Source: Clostridiales bacterium
GTDB taxonomy: Bacteria; Bacillota; Clostridia; Christensenellales; Borkfalkiaceae
NCBI GenBank assembly: GCA_022508245.1
Contig: JAFLVO010000001.1
Location: 682,001-746,000, forward strand
DNA: 64,000 nucleotides
Reading direction: 5' to 3'
The notes below the pieces were generated by a model, which worked only from the letters and a program-made list of their open reading frames with translations, had not been told where the DNA came from and searched no databases. The position numbers and the translations under genes were made by a program. This document shows, one piece after another, positions 51,678 to 59,770 of this stretch (the stretch's first letter is position 1; each line of letters opens with the position of its first letter).

Positions 51678-51923
51678 TTATTCGCCTTTTATTACCCTTC
51701 TTACACGTTTTGTAAGATGTAGTGGATAAGGCGTATGTTCTTCGTCACATAAGCTCATATGTCGAATGACGCCCGTCTGCACATTGTTGTGTCTGCCAAG
51801 CGGCGCAACAACCTTATCTCCAACTTTTACGCCATAATCGTCACATATATACCAATAGCACCACCCCACTACATTTGGGTCGTCGGGAAATTCAACTGCA
51901 ACGTAACATAATAAATCTTCCAT
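51678..51923 (-). CDS. 81-aa PriA N-terminal-like protein
   Basis: Contains VKVGDKVVAPLGRHNNVQTG followed by V-I-R, strongly reminiscent of the N-terminal 3'-DNA-binding domain of primosomal protein PriA and of small stand-alone relatives in Clostridia. C terminus basic (LTKRVRRVIKGE). No Shine-Dalgarno sequence; TTGCAT-N16-TATAAT ends 6 nt before the ATG. Function unknown. Confidence 0.7.
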   Translation of the reverse strand: MEDLLCYVAVEFPDDPNVVGWCYWYICDDYGVKVGDKVVAPLGRHNNVQTGVIRHMSLCDEEHTPYPLHLTKRVRRVIKGE

Positions 51924-51929
51924 AGCTTA

Positions 51930-51957
51930 ATTATACTTCAAATTTTCCAAAATGCAA
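51930..51957 (-). promoter_or_regulatory. Promoter of the 81-aa gene, leaderless geometry
   Basis: TTGCAT (51952-51957), 16 nt, exact TATAAT (51930-51935), then 6 nt to the ATG (51921-51923). Confidence 0.75.
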
Positions 51958-51994
51958 TACTCGGCACGCAATTTCTGCGAGCCGAGCTATTTTA

Positions 51995-52741
51995 TTATTC
52001 ATACTCCACAACATCTATCCAGCTGTATAAGAGTTTCCTTTCCTCTTCTTTGCACTTGCACAGCCGCGACGCTGCAACTATCGGTATCCATCTTTGAACG
52101 TACTGAATTGCCGTGTCGCTTTTTTTGCAATAAAGCTTAAGGTATTTATCTCCGAGTTCTCTCTTCCCCGCAATACAGAAAAGAAGATAGCTCCTTGCGA
52201 CGTCCGCAGACGCATTGCCCTGCGTTGCGTGCGCCCAGTCAATGATATACGGCGTACCGTCTGCAGTAATTATTATATTGGTAGGATTAAAATCGCCGTG
52301 ACACAAATGCGTATGCCTGTGCATTGAGTCAAGCCGGGTATGCAAATCGTATCTTGTCGTCGCGTCGAGGTCGGCAAGAGATATTTTTGCCTGCATTTTA
52401 TCGTTAAGCTTATTGAGCATAGGCACCCTTTGAGAAAGAACTGTCATCTGCAAATCAACAAACAAGTTTAAATATTCTTCCTCTTTTTCGGGATGCGCGT
52501 CTATAAGCGATTGCAGTGTTTGCCCCTCGATAAAGTCGAGAATTATCGCCCACTTGCCGTCCACAACTTCGATTGAACGGATTTTGGGTATATTTAAGTC
52601 CGTTTCCTCAACTCTTGCGTGATTGAGCGCCTCGTTTAATATATTGGCTTTGGAATAATTAGCGTCAAACACCTTTACAAGGCTGTCGCCGTCTTTATAA
52701 ATATTTTTGTCACTTCTTGAAAAAATCAATTCGCCTTTCAT
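51995..52741 (-). CDS. APH-family phosphotransferase
   Basis: 248 aa protein-kinase-like fold. Catalytic loop LCHGDFNPTNII (Asp and Asn) and metal motif YIIDWAHAT; the N-lobe has VKVFDANYSKANIL with the likely ATP Lys. Members phosphorylate choline, aminoglycosides, fructosamines or other small molecules; the substrate here is unknown. AAGGGG precedes the ATG; 12 bp separate it from adhE. Confidence 0.88.
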   Translation of the reverse strand: MKGELIFSRSDKNIYKDGDSLVKVFDANYSKANILNEALNHARVEETDLNIPKIRSIEVVDGKWAIILDFIEGQTLQSLIDAHPEKEEEYLNLFVDLQMTVLSQRVPMLNKLNDKMQAKISLADLDATTRYDLHTRLDSMHRHTHLCHGDFNPTNIIITADGTPYIIDWAHATQGNASADVARSYLLFCIAGKRELGDKYLKLYCKKSDTAIQYVQRWIPIVAASRLCKCKEEERKLLYSWIDVVEYE

Positions 52742-52753
52742 AATATTTTCCCC

Positions 52754-55360
52754 TTATTTACCGTAGTAAGCGTTGAGATACATCTCTTTGATTTCGCGCA
52801 TAAGCGGGTATCTCGGATTTGCGCCCGTGCACTGGTCGTCAAACGCCTGTTCAACCATATTGTCAAGACGGTAAAGGAAGTTCTTTTCATCAATACCGTA
52901 GTCCTTAATCGTCTTTTTGATGCCTATCATTTGCTTAAGATCGTCAAGAGCCTTGATTAAATTATTTACCTTTTCTTCGTCAGTTTTACCTCCTAGCGCA
53001 AGCGCCTCGGCAACCTCCGCATACCTTCTCAAAGTTTTTGGATACGCGTATTGACTGAAAGTGCCCATTTTTGTAGGGACTTCGGAAGAGTTGAATTTTA
53101 TTACCTCGTCAATCATAAGCGCGTTTGCAACGCCGTGTGATAAATGATGAAAAGACCCGAGCTTGTGCGCCATGGAGTGACAAACTCCCAAAAACGCATT
53201 TGCAAAAGCCATACCCGCCATTGTAGCGGCATTTGCCATTTTTTCTCTTGCTTCGATATTGCTACCGTCCTCGTAAGCTATGGGCAGGTATCTAAAAATA
53301 ATTTTGAGCGCCTGCAACGCCAATCCGTCGGTATAGTCTGTAGCCATAACCGAGACGTACGCCTCTAAAGCGTGACTGACCGCATCGAACCCAGACGCCG
53401 CCGTCAGTCCTTTGGGTGCGGACATGTGCAAATCCGTATCTACAATAGCCATATTCGGCAATAGCTCGTAGTCTGCAAGGGGATATTTAACGCCCGTATT
53501 TTCGTCGGTAATTACGGCAAAAGGCGTAACCTCCGAACCTGTACCCGCCGAAGTCGGAATTGCAATAAAGTAAGCCCTTATGCCCATTTGGGGGAATGTA
53601 TAGACGCGCTTTCTGATATCGACAAACCGCATTGCCATATCCATAAAATCAGCTTCGGGATGTTCGTACATAACCCACATAATTTTTGCCGCATCCATTG
53701 CGCTGCCGCCGCCGAGCGCGATTATAACGTCCGGTTCGAACGCACGCATAATTTTTGTGCCTTCAACCGCACAAGCCAAAGTCGGGTCGGGTTCAACGTC
53801 AAAGAAAGTTGCGTGCTCAATTCTCATTTCATTTAGCTTGCTCGTAACACACTTCGTAAAGCCGTTTTTGTACAGAAAACTGTCCGTAACGATAAAGGCT
53901 TTCTTCTTACCCATAACCGTTTTGAGCTCCTCCAAAGCCACGGGCAGACAGCCTTTTTTAATGTATACCTTTTCTGGCGCTCTGAACCACAGCATATTCT
54001 CTCTCCTTTCTGCTACCGCCTTAATATTCAGCAGATGTCGTATTCCCACATTGTCCGAAACCGAGTTCCCGCCCCACGAACCGCAACCAAGCGTCAGCGA
54101 AGGCGCAAGTTTGAAATTGTACAAATCGCCGATACCGCCGTGCGACGAGGGCGTATTTATGAGAATTCGACAGGTCTTCATTCTCTTGAAAAACTCCGCA
54201 ATTCTTTCTTTGGACGAGGAAACGTCGATATACAGCGAGGAAGTGTGACCGTAGCCGCCGTCCTCAATGAGCCTATCCGCCTTATTTAAAGCGTCGTCAA
54301 AGCTCTTTGCGCGATACATTGCAAGCACTGGAGAGAGTTTTTCGTGCGCAAATTCTTCCGAAACGTCTACAGACTCAACCTCTCCGATTAAAATTTTAGT
54401 GTTTTCGGAAACATCAACTCCCGCCAAAGCCGCAATTTTATGGGCCGTCTGTCCGACTATCTTTGCATTTAACGAGCCGTTGATTATAATAGTCTTTCTG
54501 ACCTTGTCAAGCTCGTCGCCTTCGAGAAAGTGACAGCCTCGCGCCGCAAATTCCTTTTTAACTTTGTTATATATTTTGTCTGCAACGATTACGGACTGCT
54601 CGGATGCGCAAATCATACCGTTATCGAAAGTCTTTGAGTGAATTATAGAGCTCACGGCAACGAGAATATCCGCGCTTTCATCAATAATTGCGGGGGTGTT
54701 GCCCGCGCCCACACCGATTGCGGGTTTGCCGCTCGAATATGCCGAACGCACCATTCCCGGTCCGCCCGTTGCAAGAATTAAGTCAACCTCTTTCATTAAA
54801 AGATTTGTCATATCGAGGTTTGGTACGTCTATCCAGCTTATAATGCCCTCGGGAGCTCCCGCCTTAACGGCAGCTTCGTACACTACCTTTGCCGCCGCAA
54901 TAGTTGAATTTTTTGCGCGTGGATGAGGGCTCAAAATACAGCCGTTGCGCGTTTTCATACATAAAAGCGTCTTGAAAATTGCGGTTGACGTCGGGTTGGT
55001 GGTAGGAATAACCGCACCGATTATGCCGATAGGCTCTGCGACCTTCGTTAAACCGTATGCAATATCCTCTTCAATTACTCCGCATGTTTTTTCATTTTTA
55101 TATTTGTTATAAATGTATTCGGAAGCATAGTGGTTTTTAATTACTTTATCTTCCTCGACTCCCATGCCCGTTTCCTGAACTGTCAGCTTTGCAAGAGGTA
55201 TTCTCGCTTTATTTGCGGCAGTTGCGCAGGCAAGAAAAATTCTATCCACCTGCTCCTGCGTGTAGGTTGAATAAATTTTTTGCGCCTTTCTCACGCGGGC
55301 AATTTCACTCTGTAACGCCTCAACGCTGTCGCAAATTCCGTAGTTCAATTTAAAGTCCAT
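52754..55360 (-). CDS. adhE: Bifunctional acetaldehyde-CoA/alcohol dehydrogenase AdhE
   Basis: 868 aa, full length. The N-terminal aldehyde dehydrogenase half (1-440) has catalytic Cys in NGMICASEQSV and NAD-binding GGPGMVRSAYSSGKPAIGVG. The C-terminal iron-dependent alcohol dehydrogenase half (~450-868) has GGGSAMDAAKIMW and Fe-ligand region HALEAYVSVMATDYTD ... GVCHSMAHKLGS ... HGVANALM. Reduces acetyl-CoA to ethanol, regenerating NAD+, and forms spirosomes in other bacteria. AAAGGAG precedes the ATG. I saw no convincing Rex-box palindrome upstream. Confidence 0.98.
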   Translation of the reverse strand: MDFKLNYGICDSVEALQSEIARVRKAQKIYSTYTQEQVDRIFLACATAANKARIPLAKLTVQETGMGVEEDKVIKNHYASEYIYNKYKNEKTCGVIEEDIAYGLTKVAEPIGIIGAVIPTTNPTSTAIFKTLLCMKTRNGCILSPHPRAKNSTIAAAKVVYEAAVKAGAPEGIISWIDVPNLDMTNLLMKEVDLILATGGPGMVRSAYSSGKPAIGVGAGNTPAIIDESADILVAVSSIIHSKTFDNGMICASEQSVIVADKIYNKVKKEFAARGCHFLEGDELDKVRKTIIINGSLNAKIVGQTAHKIAALAGVDVSENTKILIGEVESVDVSEEFAHEKLSPVLAMYRAKSFDDALNKADRLIEDGGYGHTSSLYIDVSSSKERIAEFFKRMKTCRILINTPSSHGGIGDLYNFKLAPSLTLGCGSWGGNSVSDNVGIRHLLNIKAVAERRENMLWFRAPEKVYIKKGCLPVALEELKTVMGKKKAFIVTDSFLYKNGFTKCVTSKLNEMRIEHATFFDVEPDPTLACAVEGTKIMRAFEPDVIIALGGGSAMDAAKIMWVMYEHPEADFMDMAMRFVDIRKRVYTFPQMGIRAYFIAIPTSAGTGSEVTPFAVITDENTGVKYPLADYELLPNMAIVDTDLHMSAPKGLTAASGFDAVSHALEAYVSVMATDYTDGLALQALKIIFRYLPIAYEDGSNIEAREKMANAATMAGMAFANAFLGVCHSMAHKLGSFHHLSHGVANALMIDEVIKFNSSEVPTKMGTFSQYAYPKTLRRYAEVAEALALGGKTDEEKVNNLIKALDDLKQMIGIKKTIKDYGIDEKNFLYRLDNMVEQAFDDQCTGANPRYPLMREIKEMYLNAYYGK

Positions 55361-55433
55361 ACTCGCTCCTTTACCATATAATATGTGAAATCGCTACAAT
55401 TTAAATTCTGACAAGCAATAAGTCAAATTATGC

Positions 55434-55462
55434 TTGACAATTGAGTACGTTTCATATATAAT
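55434..55462 (+). promoter_or_regulatory. Consensus promoter of tRNA-Leu(CAG)
   Basis: Exact TTGACA (55434-55439), 17 nt, exact TATAAT (55457-55462); tRNA starts 12 nt later. Confidence 0.9.
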
Positions 55463-55474
55463 TGCATTGTTTTT

Positions 55475-55557
55475 GCGGACGTGGCGAAATTGGCAGACGC
55501 GCAGGTTTCAGGTTCCTGTGGGCAACCATGGGGGTTCAAGTCCCTTCGTCCGCACCA
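55475..55557 (+). tRNA. tRNA-Leu (anticodon CAG)
   Basis: 83 nt with encoded CCA. Acceptor GCGGACG/CGTCCGC, anticodon loop TTCAGGT (anticodon CAG, reads CUG) with a T-T mismatch closing the stem (CAGGT/TCCTG), class II variable arm, T-loop TTCAAGT. Confidence 0.93.
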
Positions 55558-55560
55558 AAA

Positions 55561-55596
55561 AACAGAGGTTCCTTATGGGACCTCTGTTTGTTTTTT
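55561..55596 (+). terminator. Terminator of tRNA-Leu(CAG)
   Basis: ACAGAGGTTCC pairs with GGGACCTCTGT around TTAT, followed by TTGTTTTTT. Confidence 0.9.
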
Positions 55597-55610
55597 ACGA
55601 ACACTCGAAG

Positions 55611-55651
55611 GTACTTGAGGTGAGGCAAGGCAAATTTATTTGCCGCAGGTC
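55611..55651 (+). repeat. Dispersed intergenic repeat, second copy
   Basis: TTGAGGTGAGGCAAGGCAAA ... GCAGGTC matches the minus strand of 43213-43254 with few changes. The central hairpin GGCAAAT/ATTTGCC is changed to GAAAT/ATTTC in the other copy, keeping pairing. Both copies sit just beyond a tRNA-Leu terminator. Confidence 0.6.
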
Positions 55652-55671
55652 AAAAATTTTAAAATAACGAG

Positions 55672-55700
55672 TTTACATATTTTAGAATATATGGTAAAGT
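55672..55700 (+). promoter_or_regulatory. Promoter of comEC, leaderless geometry
   Basis: TTTACA (55672-55677), 17 nt, TAAAGT (55695-55700), then 6 nt to the ATG at 55707. Confidence 0.6.
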
Positions 55701-55706
55701 GAATAT

Positions 55707-57812
55707 ATGAAAAGGTTTGTAAACGTAAGATTGCCCGTTATACTTGCCTGCGCACTTGCCGCAGGCATTGGATTATCTTACGTTTTTAATTTTTTCATCA
55801 TTGAAACAATCTGGTGCATTACAGTTGCAATTTTTGCGTGTGTTCTTATGATTATACTCGGTTTGACCTTAAAGTGGTTCAAACCGATTATTTTTATTTT
55901 GCTTGCACTCCTATGCTTCTTTATTGGATTTTTCAACAGCAACGCAAAAATGGAAAACTTCCAAAAAACTCAAATTACAGACGGCAAAGGCTACTTTATC
56001 TCTGCCGAGATAGAAGATATGAGCTTATACGGCAATTCCACCTACGCTGTTTTGAAAAACTTAAAGATTGACAACAGTGAAATCGACGGCAAAATGGGCG
56101 CATGGATACCCTATCAAGACGCTCAAAATTTGGACGTCGGCTATAAAATTGAATTTGTCGCAATTCTTCACACAGATAATACTTTGTTTGAATTCGGCGA
56201 ACTGAACAGAAACGCCGAAAAGAATATAAAGTACAGCTGTTCAATAGGCGAAGGAATTATAATCACTGACGATAACCCCACTTTATTTGCCTCTATAAGG
56301 GCGAAAATCAGAAATACTCTCTTTAGCAACCTTGACGAAAATACTGCCGCCATATGCTACGGCATGATGATTGGCGACACGGGTTACATAGATTCCGACA
56401 CTATGCAGAGCTTCCGTTTTGGCGGAGTTGCACACATTTTCGCTGTTTCGGGTCTGCATATCGGATTAATTTATGCAATCGCGTACTTTTTATTGAGAAA
56501 AATAATTATAAATAGTCAAGCATCTTTAATAATCAGCGTTTTACTTATATTTTTCTATGTCGGAATTTGCGGTTTTACGCTTTCGTCCGTGCGGGCGGCA
56601 ATCATGTGCGCCGTCAACGCTCTCACTCGATTAACGCGCTTAAAATACGACGGATTGAACTCGCTTGCCTTTTCGGTTATAATAGTTCTGTGCGTTACTC
56701 CTTTAAGCTTGTTTTCAATCGGCTATCAACTGTCCGTCTGCGCCGTCGGCGGCATTTTAATACTGTCAAAAAATATTGAAACGGCTATGAACAGAGCGAA
56801 AATTCCGAGTAAAATTTCAGCGGCGGCGGGAATTACCTTCGGGGCACAGCTCGGAACAATGCCCATTATGCTTTCGGGGTTTGGGTATTTGAGCGGCGCG
56901 GGGATGGTTATGAATATAGTTGTCGTGCCCATAATATCCGCTCTGTTCTATTTCTTGTTTGTGGGAACGGTAATAAGCACAGTTATCCCCGTGTTTGCAT
57001 CGGCTTTAATGCCGATTGCCGCGCTGCCGTTAGAGGGCGTTCTGTCCTTTATTCTGATATTGGGTTATGAAAATTCGCTTATTACGGGCTTTGGCTCGCA
57101 GCTGTTTATTCCGCTGTATTACCTGGGTATTCTGACCGTGTCGGACAAGCTCAATTTTAAACCGTTTGCCCGTATGTACGGAATAAGTGTTGCATTGCTA
57201 GTTCTGACTTTCTACGTAATTTTAAAAACTTATTCTCCTATAAGCGGGTTTGAAATCACTGTTTCGGCAAAAAATTCAAACTGTGTTTTGATTAAATCTT
57301 CTTCTGGCAAGGTGTTGATTATCGACCAAACCTGCAACTCCCACGTTGACGATACTTTAAGCGAATATTATTCGAACGACATCGACGGTGTGATAATACT
57401 CGGCGGCGAGGATTGCGTTATGACCTACGAAAACACACAGCTGAAATGTAAGGACGTATATATTTTCAATTTGTATCTCAATATCAACCCTTACGATTAC
57501 GCCACCGTTCATTACGTAAAAGAGTTTTCTGTTGCGGGTATAGATTTTACTTTTTGCGACGGATATTCCATTCTTGCAGAAGTTGGCGGTGTAAGCGTTG
57601 GAATTTGCTCGGGCGAAATTCCGTTTACCGAGTGCGACCTTTTGATTTCAAAAAATAAAAACAGCGTCTGCAACGCTGCACGTACGGTTTATTTCAATCT
57701 GACCGACTATGAACTCAACACTTACGACTACGGAGATATCAGCTTTACCGTCAAAGACAATACTTTGAAATTAAAAACTCTGCTCCGACAATTAACTCCT
57801 TTAAATACCTAA
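55707..57812 (+). CDS. comEC: ComEC/Rec2 DNA-uptake channel with degenerate metallo-beta-lactamase domain
   Basis: 701 aa. N-terminal helices and an OB-like extracellular domain (DUF4131, ~60-200), then the competence transmembrane domain (~215-510) with FRFGGVAHIFAVSGLHIGLI, the ComEC signature. The C-terminal ~180 residues keep the beta-lactamase-like fold order (ITVSAKNSNCVLIKSSSGKV, IDGVIILGGEDCVM) but lack the HxHxDH metal site and the usual DVGQGD motif, so nuclease function is probably lost. It should import single-stranded DNA in competence or be a remnant of that role. No ribosome-binding site; the transcript is predicted leaderless. Confidence 0.9.
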   Translation: MKRFVNVRLPVILACALAAGIGLSYVFNFFIIETIWCITVAIFACVLMIILGLTLKWFKPIIFILLALLCFFIGFFNSNAKMENFQKTQITDGKGYFISAEIEDMSLYGNSTYAVLKNLKIDNSEIDGKMGAWIPYQDAQNLDVGYKIEFVAILHTDNTLFEFGELNRNAEKNIKYSCSIGEGIIITDDNPTLFASIRAKIRNTLFSNLDENTAAICYGMMIGDTGYIDSDTMQSFRFGGVAHIFAVSGLHIGLIYAIAYFLLRKIIINSQASLIISVLLIFFYVGICGFTLSSVRAAIMCAVNALTRLTRLKYDGLNSLAFSVIIVLCVTPLSLFSIGYQLSVCAVGGILILSKNIETAMNRAKIPSKISAAAGITFGAQLGTMPIMLSGFGYLSGAGMVMNIVVVPIISALFYFLFVGTVISTVIPVFASALMPIAALPLEGVLSFILILGYENSLITGFGSQLFIPLYYLGILTVSDKLNFKPFARMYGISVALLVLTFYVILKTYSPISGFEITVSAKNSNCVLIKSSSGKVLIIDQTCNSHVDDTLSEYYSNDIDGVIILGGEDCVMTYENTQLKCKDVYIFNLYLNINPYDYATVHYVKEFSVAGIDFTFCDGYSILAEVGGVSVGICSGEIPFTECDLLISKNKNSVCNAARTVYFNLTDYELNTYDYGDISFTVKDNTLKLKTLLRQLTPLNT

Positions 57813-57826
57813 ACAGTTCTATATAA

Positions 57827-57852
57827 AAAAGCGCAGGCTATCCTGCGCTTTT
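57827..57852. terminator. Bidirectional terminator between comEC and rpiB
   Basis: AAAAGCGCAGG-CTAT-CCTGCGCTTTT: perfect 11-bp stem with A/T runs on both sides, between convergent genes. Confidence 0.9.
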
Positions 57853-57854
57853 AA

Positions 57855-58304
57855 TTATTTTGAATACTTTTTTTCGATTGCCGTAATTTTATCAACCCTC
57901 CGGGCATGTCTGCCACCCTCGAACTCGGTTTTTAAAAATATATCGACTATTTCAAGAGCGCGGGCGGCGGCAACAACCTTTTCGCCGAGTGCAAGCATAT
58001 TTGCATTGTTGTGCAACCGCGTAAGCTGTGCACAGAAGGTATCGGTGCAATAGGCACAGCGTACCCCCGGCACTTTGTTTGCAACGATACAGACGCCTAT
58101 GCCCGTAGTGCAAATAACTATTCCCTTTTCACACTTGCCAGAAGCTACCGCTTCGGCGGCAGAAAGCGCAAAGTCGGGATAGTCGCAACTGTCGTAGGAA
58201 TCCGTCCCGAAATCTACAACTTCATACCCATTGGAATTGAGATGCTTGACTACTTCTTTTTTGAGATTAAGTCCGCCGTGGTCGCAGGCAACTGCAATTT
58301 TCAT
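57855..58304 (-). CDS. rpiB: Ribose-5-phosphate isomerase B
   Basis: 149 aa. Interconverts ribose 5-phosphate and ribulose 5-phosphate. MKIAVACDHGGLNLKKEVVK at the N terminus, catalytic Cys in IVICTTGIGVCIVANKVPG and RCAYCTD. Start at ATG 58302-58304 with AAGGA 8 nt upstream, two bases after the phosphatase stop. Confidence 0.95.
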   Translation of the reverse strand: MKIAVACDHGGLNLKKEVVKHLNSNGYEVVDFGTDSYDSCDYPDFALSAAEAVASGKCEKGIVICTTGIGVCIVANKVPGVRCAYCTDTFCAQLTRLHNNANMLALGEKVVAAARALEIVDIFLKTEFEGGRHARRVDKITAIEKKYSK

Positions 58305-58305
58305 C

Positions 58306-58773
58306 TTAATCTTCCTTATAATTAGCAATATAATTTTTAATTATTATGTCGCAAGCCCTTGAAAGTGCGTCACGAGTGACCTTATAAGTATCAAGCCCGC
58401 AGCCGTACGGGTCGGGGATATCGTAACCGCACATATCCTTTATGCAATAGACATTCCCGCAGGCTTCAAGCATCTGTTTTTGCGACTGAGTCATGCAAAT
58501 AACGATATCGCTCTTGTCAATCAGCTTTTGTGTAAGCTGTTTGGGCGTAAATCCGTCCACGTTTATACCAATTTCGGCAAGCGCGGTTTTACTGCCAAGG
58601 CTGATAGTCCCGCCGACTTCGGCGCGAATGCCGCAGGAAGAAACGTCCCACCAGCGTATTTTATTTCTCTTTATTTTGTTTTTGAGCAATGCTTCCGCCA
58701 TAGGACTGCGGCAGGTGTTGCCCGTGCAAACAAAGAGAATTTTTTTTCTCTTTTTTTTAACCTTTTCGCTCAT
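58306..58773 (-). CDS. Low-molecular-weight protein phosphatase (Tyr/Arg type)
   Basis: 155 aa. Phosphate loop VCTGNTCRSPMAEALL (CX5R, with TCR as in the arginine phosphatase YwlE group) and general-acid Asp in IPDPYGCG. Removes phosphate from Tyr or Arg residues. The Thr after the first Cys-x-Gly-Asn favours phospho-arginine, which is inference. Overlaps the tsaC stop by 4 bp. Confidence 0.92.
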   Translation of the reverse strand: MSEKVKKKRKKILFVCTGNTCRSPMAEALLKNKIKRNKIRWWDVSSCGIRAEVGGTISLGSKTALAEIGINVDGFTPKQLTQKLIDKSDIVICMTQSQKQMLEACGNVYCIKDMCGYDIPDPYGCGLDTYKVTRDALSRACDIIIKNYIANYKED

Positions 58774-59768
58774 ATCTTACTTCCGCAGGCCTTTGAAAGC
58801 CTGTTTATTACGCTCTTCATTATTCCGTCGCGACCTTCGGGCGCTATGGCGATTATAAGCTCGGCAATCTTCTCTCCCTCTCTTAAAAGGTAATACAGAT
58901 TGGCGGCAAACTCACTTTGAGTTTCCCCAAGCTTCAAAACGACTCTCTCTCCCGCAAGCTCAGCCGTCCTGTTGTCGCATAAAAGCGCAACCCTTACACC
59001 CTGTGCCCGCTCTTTGTCGTAAGCTTCAAGTGCGGATTCTATTTCCGAGCTGTCAAAAAGGCAGGTACGGCAGTTGGGAGAATAATGCTTATATTTAAGT
59101 CCTGGAGACAGAGCTTTGTCGCCGTCTTTATAGGCGTATTCCCCGCATTTACCCACGCAGCTCTCTATCATCTCGCGGGTTATAAGACCGCTCCTTAAAA
59201 CCACGGGAATATCGCCCGTGCAGTCCAAAACGGTGCTTTCAAGTCCGCCATTGCACCTTCCCCCTTCCAAAATAAGAGGAATTTTTCCCTGCAAATCGCT
59301 GTAAACGTGCTCTGAAGCCGTAGGGCTTACATGTTTCGAAAGATTGGCTGAAGGTGCGGCAATCGGCAAATTAACGTACTTTAAAAACTGCTGTGCGCCG
59401 CTGTGAGAGGGGATTCTTATAGCAAGCGTATCAAGCCCGCAGGAAACAGCGCTGCTGACCGTACCTTTGCTCTTATAGACCATAGTCAAAGGACCGGGCA
59501 AAAATTCTTTTGCAAGCTTTTTCGCATATTCAGGGATATGTGAAACGAGAGACGATATATCGTAATCCTTGTGAACGTGAACAATTAAAGGATTATCGTT
59601 GGGTCTGCCTTTAATGCGGAAAATATCTTCCACAGCTTTGCCGTTAAAGGCGTTTGCCCCGAGCCCGTAGACTGTCTCTGTAGGGAAAGCAACCGCTCCG
59701 CCATTCAATATTATATTTTTTGCCTCTTTCAAGGACTTTTCGTCAATTTCTAAAACGCGGGTTTGCAT
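58770..59768 (-). CDS. tsaC: Threonylcarbamoyl-AMP synthase (Sua5 long form)
   Basis: 332 aa. Makes threonylcarbamoyl-AMP from Thr, bicarbonate and ATP for the t6A37 tRNA modification. YrdC/TsaC domain (1-200; GGAVAFPTETVYGLGANAF, KGRPNDNPLIVHV, SANLSKHVSPT) plus the C-terminal Sua5 domain (~225-332; SPGLKYKHYSP). Starts 2 bp after the dnaB stop. Confidence 0.96.
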   Translation of the reverse strand: MQTRVLEIDEKSLKEAKNIILNGGAVAFPTETVYGLGANAFNGKAVEDIFRIKGRPNDNPLIVHVHKDYDISSLVSHIPEYAKKLAKEFLPGPLTMVYKSKGTVSSAVSCGLDTLAIRIPSHSGAQQFLKYVNLPIAAPSANLSKHVSPTASEHVYSDLQGKIPLILEGGRCNGGLESTVLDCTGDIPVVLRSGLITREMIESCVGKCGEYAYKDGDKALSPGLKYKHYSPNCRTCLFDSSEIESALEAYDKERAQGVRVALLCDNRTAELAGERVVLKLGETQSEFAANLYYLLREGEKIAELIIAIAPEGRDGIMKSVINRLSKACGSKI

Positions 59769-59770
59769 TA

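Noticed and set aside
55361-55433. Rex operator upstream of adhE
   Set aside because: ATGTGAAATCGCTACAATTT is not a convincing palindrome of the TTGTTAA-N4-TTAACAA type.
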